From the NCBI GenBank assembly GCA_934320845.1, contig CAKRFU010000012.1:1-64000 (forward strand): 64,000 nt of DNA, given 5' to 3'. Both the position numbers and the translations under genes were made by a program. Below are positions 44,999 to 50,815 of the stretch, in pieces (position 1 is the first letter of the stretch; every line of letters begins with the position of its first letter). Under the pieces are notes generated by a model. It was not told where the DNA came from. It made no database searches and saw only the letters and a program-made list of their open reading frames with translations. The DNA is from an uncultured Lachnospiraceae bacterium (GTDB lineage Bacteria; Bacillota; Clostridia; Lachnospirales; Lachnospiraceae).

Positions 44999-45547
44999 CT
45001 ACTTAAATAATTTATAATCTAATAAAATAGTTTCAATTTTTTCCAAGATTGCACATGTCACATATAAATCGCACTCATTTACATGTTTGCAGTTTGTGCA
45101 TGCCTTATACATATTTGCTTTCTCACCATATTGTTCTCTGTAGTCTTCAACCCGCCGTATAATACACTTCATATAATTTTCATCTACTTTTCTCAAATGC
45201 TTCAACGCAACCTTTTCGTTAAAATCACAGTATCTTTTCCTGTAACATAAGGAACACGCTAAACCAAAATCAGATTCTTCTCCTTTTCTACTCTGATAGC
45301 TAAACGCTCTTATATGCTGCATTACACAATGAACATCTTTTTTGGTCTGTTCCTCCCCATATTCCTCAATAGGCTCTTTCAACATTTCAAGTACCTTCTT
45401 GTCGTCAAGGCTGTCAATTAACTCCTGTGCTTCTTTAAACTTTCCCTCTGCCAAAAGTGCAAATGCCTGTTCCTCAATTTCTCTTCTGTGGTCATATTCT
45501 TCCTGTAAATCCTTTATTGCTTTTATTTTCTTTGTGTATTTATCCAT
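44999..45547 (-). CDS. Cysteine-rich early phage protein
   Basis: 182 residues from MDKYTKKIKAIKDLQEEYDHRREIEEQAFALL. The C-terminal half contains several Cys pairs (CSLCYRKRYC; CIIRR; CTNCKHVNEC) typical of one or two zinc- or iron-binding clusters. GAGGTG precedes this ATG; the upstream ATG at 45574 has none. The role is unknown, perhaps nucleic-acid binding. Confidence 0.65.
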   Translation of the reverse strand: MDKYTKKIKAIKDLQEEYDHRREIEEQAFALLAEGKFKEAQELIDSLDDKKVLEMLKEPIEEYGEEQTKKDVHCVMQHIRAFSYQSRKGEESDFGLACSLCYRKRYCDFNEKVALKHLRKVDENYMKCIIRRVEDYREQYGEKANMYKACTNCKHVNECDLYVTCAILEKIETILLDYKLFK

Positions 45548-45643
45548 CTGTCTCACCTCGCTATTGTCTTTCACTTCATACTCCCATATACTCTAAATAC
45601 AGGTTGCTCCAACGACCGAGTATTTAGAAAGTGGGCATTTCGT

Positions 45644-45820
45644 ATGAGTGAATTAGCTGAAAAAATTTATACAAGGTTTCAATCTCATACACAATATAAC
45701 TTTTCAAGAGATTTATCTGTCAAAGCTCTTGAAGATGCTGCCATTAACGAGTTAGTAAATAACGGCTACATCAGAGTTACTGCTAAGGCTCTCGGTTATA
45801 TCTGTACTGAAATTCTTTAA
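45644..45820 (+). CDS. 58-residue plus-strand protein in the minus-strand early region
   Basis: MSELAEKIYTRFQSHTQYNF and onward to a C-terminal winged-helix-like stretch (ALEDAAINELVNNGYIRVTAKALGYICTEIL). It is encoded against the direction of the surrounding genes and overlaps the end of the 88-residue gene by 38 bases. The ribosome site is weak. It could be a small DNA-binding regulator or antisense-regulated gene; composition and the wing pattern favour a real protein. Confidence 0.5.
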   Translation: MSELAEKIYTRFQSHTQYNFSRDLSVKALEDAAINELVNNGYIRVTAKALGYICTEIL

Positions 45821-46049
45821 TCTTTCCTCTTAACCAATGAGGAATATATATCCGCCTTAATTCCTTTAGGATTCTTTTTAAAGGCGGATATGTTAATTCG
45901 ATTTCTACACTTTTCCATAGTCCATCTTCAAGTACCTTTATGTCATATATACCTTTTCTTTTGTTTTCTCTAAATTGAACAGTATATTGATGACCATTCA
46001 TCCTAAATCCTATGTACTTTAATGCCACATCTACATCAAATATTTTCAT
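45783..46049 (-). CDS. Small early phage protein
   Basis: 88 residues, basic (KIFDVDVALKYIGFRMNGHQYTVQFRENKRKGIYDIKVL...LKRILKELRRIYIPHWLRGKIKEFQ). GAGGTGAAGT precedes the ATG. No family is known. Its start overlaps the region of the broken RHH gene stop. Confidence 0.6.
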   Translation of the reverse strand: MKIFDVDVALKYIGFRMNGHQYTVQFRENKRKGIYDIKVLEDGLWKSVEIELTYPPLKRILKELRRIYIPHWLRGKIKEFQYRYNREP

Positions 46050-46052
46050 ACT

Positions 46053-46182
46053 TCACCTCGCTTTCACATACTTCCATAAAATACTTAATACAAACCCGTT
46101 AAATGTCATTCCCTGTCTTTCTGCTTCCTCTTTTAGTTTCTGATGAAGTTCTCTCGGGAAGTCTTAATGTTGTAACTATCAT
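46053..46182 (-). pseudogene. Ribbon-helix-helix (Arc-like) regulator with one-base frameshift
   Basis: Read from ATG 46182 the frame gives MIVTTLRLP and then leaves the family. One base fewer in the CCC run at 46156-46158 would continue RELHQKLKEEAERQGMTFNG and on to SILWKYVKAR at a TGA at 46053, an ordinary Arc-type DNA-binding protein of 42 residues. GAGGTG precedes the ATG. Either the gene is inactivated or the base is a sequencing error. Confidence 0.65.
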
Positions 46183-46239
46183 CCACACACACCTCATTTT
46201 AATTTGATGTCATAATCATACGAAATATGTCGAGGTTTT

Positions 46240-46261
46240 CCCCGTTGCTTTGGCAACGGGG
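46240..46261. terminator. Hairpin after the 57-residue early gene
   Basis: CCCCGTTGC/GCAACGGGG with a four-base loop, about 20 bases past the stop at 46281. T-run is weak, so it may only partly terminate. Confidence 0.4.
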
Positions 46262-46280
46262 TTTGTCAAGTGTTGTTTTT

Positions 46281-46454
46281 TTATGCGGTTATTTTTGCCA
46301 GCATTTTAGCTTCACAAGCTTTATATCCCTGAATGTAAGCTAAGACTTCTCTCTGATATTCTTCCTTATAAGACATAAATTCGTCTGCGGCTTCTTTTAC
46401 TTCCTTTTTTTGTCTGCTTGATAAAATTGGTTTTATTTTCTCTTCTGTTACCAT
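46281..46454 (-). CDS. Small early phage protein
   Basis: 57 residues from MVTEEKIKPILSSRQKKEVKEAADEFMSYKEEYQREVLAYIQGYK. GGAGGTG lies seven bases before this ATG; the longer frame's GTG is within that ribosome site. Helical and charged. The family resembles small phage proteins of unknown role near the repressor. Confidence 0.6.
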   Translation of the reverse strand: MVTEEKIKPILSSRQKKEVKEAADEFMSYKEEYQREVLAYIQGYKACEAKMLAKITA

Positions 46455-46459
46455 GTTTA

Positions 46460-46558
46460 TCACCTCCTGTTTTTCTTCAAATATCTTGCACTTAAGATAA
46501 TCACCGCTACATCTGCTGTCACTTCAACTACTTTAAAAATAATTTTTAAAATCTCCAT
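46460..46558 (-). CDS. 32-residue small membrane protein
   Basis: MEILKIIFKVVEVTADVAVI and 12 more residues, a single short hydrophobic helix with a basic tail. GGAGGTG precedes the ATG. Its stop TGA lies in the ribosome site of the following gene, so translation is coupled. Too small for family assignment. Confidence 0.5.
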   Translation of the reverse strand: MEILKIIFKVVEVTADVAVIILSARYLKKNRR

Positions 46559-46614
46559 CCTGCACCTCCTGAAATTTATTTGACAAATCTCTCGAAAAAG
46601 CATATCCTTTTACC

Positions 46615-46646
46615 GAGGGAAAGAGTTTTTTCTCTTTCCCTCTTTT
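46615..46646. terminator. Strong hairpin within the early leader
   Basis: GAGGGAAAGAG/CTCTTTCCCTC, an 11-base perfect stem with TTTT on the plus strand. It lies between two small minus-strand genes. It could attenuate early transcription or act as an RNA processing site. Confidence 0.45.
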
Positions 46647-46650
46647 GGTT

Positions 46651-46800
46651 TTAGTTCAAAAGACTTTTTGCTAATTTGATAAACATATCAATTAGTTCTG
46701 TTATGTCTTTGAACATGTCGATAGTAGCTGTCACTACTATCACCCAGGCAAGGAACGCTTTGCGTTTCTTGTCTTTTTTATTATGCTTTTTCTTAGACAT
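46651..46800 (-). CDS. 49-residue small protein, first gene of the early operon
   Basis: MSKKKHNKKDKKRKAFLAWV and 29 more residues: a very basic start, then a moderately hydrophobic helix (FLAWVIVVTATIDMF). AAAGGAG precedes the ATG. It is the first gene transcribed from the lytic promoter opposite the repressor, a slot used by Cro-like or antirepressor genes, although this protein has no helix-turn-helix. Confidence 0.55.
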   Translation of the reverse strand: MSKKKHNKKDKKRKAFLAWVIVVTATIDMFKDITELIDMFIKLAKSLLN

Positions 46801-46817
46801 TTTGTTTTCTCCTTTCT

Positions 46818-46884
46818 GTTATCTTTGATTACATTATACTAATCTCCGATTACTTTGTCAACACTTTTTGTTATCTTTGATTAC
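46818..46884. promoter_or_regulatory. Repressor operator array
   Basis: Three copies of a motif with centre ATC(TTTG/TCCG)ATTAC: GTTATCTTTGATTAC at 46818-46832 and again at 46870-46884, and TAATCTCCGATTAC at 46840-46853. The middle copy fills the spacer of the lytic promoter, and the first copy covers its -10 and start. This is the layout of a phage repression switch. Confidence 0.7.
46833..46861 (-). promoter_or_regulatory. Lytic (early) promoter
   Basis: Consensus -35 TTGACA (46856-46861), 17-base spacer, consensus -10 TATAAT (46833-46838), reading toward the early genes. Operator copies overlap it. Confidence 0.8.
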
Positions 46885-46892
46885 TTTTTTTA

Positions 46893-46921
46893 TTGACAAA
46901 AATAATTTTGATTGCTATTCT
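46893..46921 (+). promoter_or_regulatory. Repressor maintenance promoter
   Basis: -35 TTGACA (46893-46898), 17-base spacer, -10 TATTCT (46916-46921), reading toward the repressor. It is divergent from the lytic promoter with about 30 bases between them. Confidence 0.75.
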
Positions 46922-46945
46922 TGTTACAAGGAGGTGAATAAATCA

Positions 46946-47398
46946 ATGACACAAGGTGAAAGAATAAAGGCTATAAGAAAGCACTTCAAATTAACAATGG
47001 AGAAATTCGGTAATAAACTTGGAGTTACAAAAGTTGCTATTTCAAATATTGAAAAAGGAAATCGTAATCTCACCGAACAAATGTCAAAATCTATTTGTCG
47101 TGAATTTAATGTAAATGAAAATTGGTTAAAAAACGGCGAAGGTGAAATGTTTGTCCAGACGGATGAATTCGATTTAAACGAATACATGAAGTCACGTGGT
47201 GCAACAGACCTGGAAATGGAATTGATGCGTGCATATTTTGATTTAGATGAAAATATACGCAAAGAAATTATGGAACACTTTAAGTCTAAATTAGGCAAAG
47301 CAGCACAAAAAAATCCGGCTGCCTTTATACCGGATACTCCGGAGGAATTAGAAAAAATAGCTCCGCCTGTTCATTCAGGCAAAAATGAGGTGAGTTGA
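46946..47398 (+). CDS. Phage repressor, XRE/Cro-C1 helix-turn-helix
   Basis: 150 residues from MTQGERIKAIRKHFKLTMEKFGNKLGVTKVAISNIEKGNRNLTEQM, a classic HTH_3 DNA-binding domain at 1-65. The rest (LMRAYFDLDENIRKEIMEHFKSKLGKA) is a short helical oligomerisation part; no LexA-type cleavage site (AG with Ser/Lys) is visible, so induction may need another signal. AAGGAGG precedes this ATG. It faces the early operon across three operators. Confidence 0.9.
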   Translation: MTQGERIKAIRKHFKLTMEKFGNKLGVTKVAISNIEKGNRNLTEQMSKSICREFNVNENWLKNGEGEMFVQTDEFDLNEYMKSRGATDLEMELMRAYFDLDENIRKEIMEHFKSKLGKAAQKNPAAFIPDTPEELEKIAPPVHSGKNEVS

Positions 47399-47415
47399 TA
47401 CACTCACCCCTTTTT
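47389..47415 (+). terminator. Terminator of the repressor gene
   Basis: GGTGAGT/ACTCACC with a six-base loop and CCTTTTT, overlapping the repressor stop. The following gap to 47710 holds another hairpin at 47611-47643 and a promoter; no gene was recognised. Confidence 0.75.
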
Positions 47416-47641
47416 ACATTTATTTGAATATTATCAGTATTGTATCTCCTGCAAATGCAAGGTTATAGTAAATTGTTTTTGTGCTTCTGTAATAAATTGC
47501 ATATATAGTTCTTTGATAATAATTTATGTATTTTCTCCTCATATACTCCCCCTGTTCTGTAAAGGGTGAGTGTGCAGAGTAAGTATAAAACAAAATATAG
47601 ACATACTCTTAAAAATCTCCTGAGGTTAAAACGGGAGATTT

Positions 47642-47670
47642 TTGACATTTTATGGGAAATACAGTATTAT
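47642..47670 (+). promoter_or_regulatory. Promoter of the membrane-wHTH accessory gene
   Basis: -35 TTGACA (47642-47647), 17-base spacer, -10 TATTAT (47665-47670), about 40 bases before the ATG at 47710. This suggests expression during lysogeny independent of the repressor transcript. Confidence 0.65.
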
Positions 47671-47709
47671 TAACTAAAAATTTATAATTTTATACTTAGG
47701 AGATTACTT

Positions 47710-48591
47710 ATGAGCATTTTAAAAAAATTATTAGGTATATTCACCGGGTTTGGTTGTATCGTATATATTTCAATGATATTTACTGAAAAAGAAAAGGTTC
47801 TGTTCATTGCTTTAGCAATAATTTTTGGACTTTTTACATTTCTTTTATTTAGACCTAAAAAAAGTGATACCGAAAATCTACACACAGTATCCAACTCCAA
47901 TCTGCACTCAATTACATCTATTGATACAACATCAATTCCTCAGCAACAACAAGTACAAGCAGATTTTACTACTTCCACAAATCCGACATATAATCGTATT
48001 ATCACTGATGACGAAATCCCTGCTTTAATACAAGCTAGTTACGAAAAAGTAATGAAAAGGCAAGAACAATCAAACAATCCAAAATTTCATAGAACAGAAT
48101 ACGAAGAAGAACTCTCTTTTGAATTTATTCAAAAATATTCTAAGAAAGTGACATTACTTACTGAAGATTTTGAAATGCTCTATCGAAAAGCATTTGAAAC
48201 ACAAGACCCTACACAACAAATCAACTTACTACATAAAGCACTAACTGCTTTTAACAATGCAAAAAACTTTTGTTACTCAAAAGGAAAAGGCGGCACTATT
48301 TACTTCCAAGACACTTGGGAATATCTTCATAATTCACGCAATCCTTGTTTTTCATATGAAGATATGATTACAAAATCACTTAATGAAATACTTTTTGAAC
48401 AAAACACAATGATTCCTAACATATTACAAATAATTTCAAAAAATAATGGCATACTACAAAAAAATATATACCAATATATTCCAAACATTGATAAAGACAA
48501 AATACGCAATGAAATCAAAAAGCTGGAAAGTCAAAACAAAATATATCGTATAAAAAAGTCAAACAGTTACGAACTATATATACGCAACTAA
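47710..48591 (+). CDS. Prophage membrane protein with C-terminal winged helix
   Basis: 293 residues. Two membrane segments occur at the N-terminus (about 8-25 and 31-47), then a low-complexity Ser/Thr/Gln linker, a helical middle (YEEELSFEFIQKYSKKVTLLTEDFEMLYRKAFETQ), and a C-terminal winged helix (NILQIISKNNGILQKNIYQYIPNIDKDKIRNEIKKLESQNKIYRIKK). No family is named. Own promoter and terminator; the combination suggests a superinfection-exclusion or sensing role, which is inference. Confidence 0.75.
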   Translation: MSILKKLLGIFTGFGCIVYISMIFTEKEKVLFIALAIIFGLFTFLLFRPKKSDTENLHTVSNSNLHSITSIDTTSIPQQQQVQADFTTSTNPTYNRIITDDEIPALIQASYEKVMKRQEQSNNPKFHRTEYEEELSFEFIQKYSKKVTLLTEDFEMLYRKAFETQDPTQQINLLHKALTAFNNAKNFCYSKGKGGTIYFQDTWEYLHNSRNPCFSYEDMITKSLNEILFEQNTMIPNILQIISKNNGILQKNIYQYIPNIDKDKIRNEIKKLESQNKIYRIKKSNSYELYIRN

Positions 48592-48638
48592 AAATATATT
48601 GTACCTCTTAAACGGGAAACTTTTCAAATTTTTGTATA

Positions 48639-48667
48639 TTGCAAATCCTTTTTGCATATGCTACTAT
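48639..48667 (+). promoter_or_regulatory. Promoter of small RNA 2
   Basis: -35 TTGCAA (48639-48644), 17-base spacer, -10 TACTAT (48662-48667). The spacer ends in the same GCATATGC as at the first copy (13661-13669), and the upstream flank TTTGTATATTGCAAA is shared. Confidence 0.7.
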
Positions 48668-48673
48668 GTTGTC

Positions 48674-48748
48674 AGACAAAGAGAAGCTATTGTTCCATAG
48701 CGAACACAAAACAAAACCCCCGATGTTGCCGCATCGGGGGTTTTTATT
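48674..48748 (+). ncRNA. Putative phage small RNA 2, about 75 nt
   Basis: It has the same design as small RNA 1: promoter, about 70 bases with a small 5' stem (GCTAT/ATAGC), then terminator CCCCCGATG/CATCGGGGG followed by TTTTT (48717-48745). The 5' half differs from copy 1 while the terminator stem is identical, as expected for paralogous regulatory RNAs. No reading frame. Confidence 0.6.
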
Positions 48749-48765
48749 TTTTACTCTTTATAACT

Positions 48766-48785
48766 AAGTTGCACCGGTGCAACTT
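48766..48785. repeat. 16-bp palindrome, copy 3 (20 bp here)
   Basis: AAGTTGCACCGGTGCAACTT, perfect, 12 bases past the stop of the PIN gene. It contains the 16-bp unit found at 30738 and 43140. Confidence 0.85.
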
Positions 48786-48796
48786 TTATTTGATTA

Positions 48797-49360
48797 TTAC
48801 AACAAAACCTTCTTATTTGCCGTAAACAATGTTATTCCATCTATTGATGCTAAATCCTGATCATCAGATACAAAATAACTATTCCCCATTTTTTTTAATT
48901 CCTCAACAGATATATAATCGAAAATATCTGTAGTATTCCCATTAAATTTCTCAACAAATTCCTTTACTTTATCAACTGTTATGTTAACACTATAAATTTT
49001 GCAATTTGAATATACCGATGATACTGATGCTTTTATTATATTTTTTACCCTTTTTCTCTCAGACTCAATATTTCTAAACTCTTTCTTACTTACATTTGGA
49101 TGCGTTTTACAATATAAATCATATTCATTTTTTTCAATAATATTTATAAGCTCTGTAAGATTCATTGATGTAATACAAATAGGATTCCCATCTGATATCA
49201 ATGTATCAACAAAATTATAATATATTTCTTCTTTTTCCTTAGTATTATTAAAATTTGCTCTCGGATAAAAGTACCAATATAATATATTCGTATCTAAACA
49301 ATATGCTCTATTCGTATCCAAATTTATAAATTTTTTTATATCTTTTATAGACTTTTTCAT
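48797..49360 (-). CDS. PIN-domain ribonuclease-like protein
   Basis: 187 residues. Acidic residues of the PIN active site are visible: Asp23 in CLDTNILYW, Glu70 in NLTELINI, Asp145/Asp148 in TDIFDYIS, and Asp166/167/169 in SDDQDLASID. The middle is longer than in toxin-type VapC proteins (130-150 residues). It is the last gene of a three-gene operon with a STAS-like protein and a GHKL ATPase and is not next to a VapB-like antitoxin. RNA cleavage is inferred from fold motifs. Confidence 0.82.
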   Translation of the reverse strand: MKKSIKDIKKFINLDTNRAYCLDTNILYWYFYPRANFNNTKEKEEIYYNFVDTLISDGNPICITSMNLTELINIIEKNEYDLYCKTHPNVSKKEFRNIESERKRVKNIIKASVSSVYSNCKIYSVNITVDKVKEFVEKFNGNTTDIFDYISVEELKKMGNSYFVSDDQDLASIDGITLFTANKKVLL

Positions 49361-49370
49361 ACTATCACCA

Positions 49371-49718
49371 CTATTTAGAATTATTTTTTATTATTGCGTT
49401 TATTTGTTCCTGATACCCTAAATTATTTTTAATCATTTTCGCATTTTCTATTGATATCTGGTAAGTATCAAATCCTACTTCTGAAATATTCTCAATTTTA
49501 ATTCTGTCAAAAATACTCTCCTCATATTGTATAAATAAATTACCAAAAGAAAAATTAAAAAATGGAGATGCAAATCTTGTTATTCCTGTAAAATCAACAT
49601 AAATATTCCTTAATTCTACTTCATTTAATTTCTTTTCTATCTCATTTTTTATAATTTCACCACTCCTTTTGGATGCCGCCTCCCTTGTAAAATCTGCTAT
49701 AATAATCTGATTATCCAT
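49371..49718 (-). CDS. STAS-like protein (DUF4325)
   Basis: 115 residues from MDNQIIIADFTREAASKRSG. The block NIYVDFTGITRFASPFFNFSFGNLFIQYEE is characteristic of DUF4325, a STAS-like fold related to anti-anti-sigma factors. AAAGGAGG sits seven bases before this ATG, inside the end of the ATPase gene; the ATG at 49739 would lie upstream of it. It probably binds the partner ATPase. Confidence 0.85.
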   Translation of the reverse strand: MDNQIIIADFTREAASKRSGEIIKNEIEKKLNEVELRNIYVDFTGITRFASPFFNFSFGNLFIQYEESIFDRIKIENISEVGFDTYQISIENAKMIKNNLGYQEQINAIIKNNSK

Positions 49719-49720
49719 TT

Positions 49721-50584
49721 TCATTCCTCCTTTAAACAATACAAACTTTCACGATCAGCAACAATATTTATTGTAACTAAAGTTCCTTTTATCGGAAATC
49801 TGTTAATGCAACACTTATTACTTTTATTTCCATACATAAAAATAACATCATCACTTATTATACTTAATGCACCTCTATTTAACATAATAAGTCTCAACAA
49901 TCTTGACAACCCAATCCCCCTCGGTGTACCATCATCCAATTGTTTTGTTGAATTTCCTGGTCCCAATGCCCATTTTAAAGCTTCTACATTATCATCTATA
50001 TTCTTTATTTTATTCCTTATTACCTTTGGAATTCCCTGACCAGCATCATATATTGAGACCACGAGTTCATCTTTTTTAGGCATCCAATGACCACAAGAAA
50101 ACAAACCTAATTTTGATTCAGAATGATCACATGCATTATTGAATATCTCATATATATTAGTAAATAAAGTTTGACGTGCTTTATCCGTCAACTCTATAGG
50201 TGCCAAATCTAATATGTGATCTATATAGTCCATTATCTCTAAATCATCGCCATTCATATTCTCAATATGTTTGAAGCGAATAGCATTTTTGTTAACATAA
50301 CTTTCTGATAATTTATTTATATATTCATGTAATCCTGATTTTTTCAAATATCTATCTATTTCAGAGTTCTCCTTTGTTTGCACATTTACATTCTTTCCTA
50401 AAGAATCACATATCATTATAGTGCCACCAAACCAAGCTGTATAGCCCGCATGCATAAATTTGCAATTTTCAAAGTTAAAAACAATACTATCATCATCAGT
50501 TTCAATAACACTTTTATGAATCCTAGAGAAATAGGCAAAATCAGCATAATTTTGATTAACTCGTTTCTTAATGTTAATTTGCAT
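49721..50584 (-). CDS. GHKL ATPase, anti-sigma-kinase-like, with STAS-like N-terminus
   Basis: 287 residues. The N-terminal 85 residues (SIVFNFENCKFMHAGYTAWFGGTIMICDSLGKNVNV) look STAS-like. The GHKL domain has an N box (IYEIFNNACDHS, Glu146/Asn150), G1 box DAGQGIP (180-186), G2 box RGIGLSRL (222-229) and a final GTLVTINI. It lacks a phospho-acceptor His domain, so it resembles RsbW/SpoIIAB rather than a sensor kinase. It overlaps the STAS gene's ribosome site and heads the operon. Confidence 0.87.
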   Translation of the reverse strand: MQINIKKRVNQNYADFAYFSRIHKSVIETDDDSIVFNFENCKFMHAGYTAWFGGTIMICDSLGKNVNVQTKENSEIDRYLKKSGLHEYINKLSESYVNKNAIRFKHIENMNGDDLEIMDYIDHILDLAPIELTDKARQTLFTNIYEIFNNACDHSESKLGLFSCGHWMPKKDELVVSIYDAGQGIPKVIRNKIKNIDDNVEALKWALGPGNSTKQLDDGTPRGIGLSRLLRLIMLNRGALSIISDDVIFMYGNKSNKCCINRFPIKGTLVTINIVADRESLYCLKEE

Positions 50585-50632
50585 TATATCAACTCCATAA
50601 ACGTATATACATTTTTAGTCTAAATACAAATT

Positions 50633-50662
50633 ATTATACCATATTTTCAAAAAAATGTGCAA
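50633..50662 (-). promoter_or_regulatory. Promoter of the ATPase/STAS/PIN operon
   Basis: Minus strand -35 TTGCAC (50657-50662), 18-base spacer, consensus -10 TATAAT (50633-50638), about 50 bases before the ATPase start. The system thus has its own transcription unit in the lysogen. Confidence 0.65.
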
Positions 50663-50815
50663 AAAGTATAATAAAAACCCAAAAACTTTTATTATTTTTT
50701 CATATTCTAACATAATTTGCTTTTTTTAACTACATATTGTATATTTAACCCATCATATCAAAACTATAAGAATTTTATATATATAATTCACACAATTCTC
50801 AAAGGAGGTTCCCAC

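Noticed and set aside
47463-47648. 61-residue minus-strand frame between repressor and the membrane-wHTH gene
   Set aside because: No ribosome site. It covers a terminator hairpin and a plus-strand promoter, and the composition does not look like a protein.
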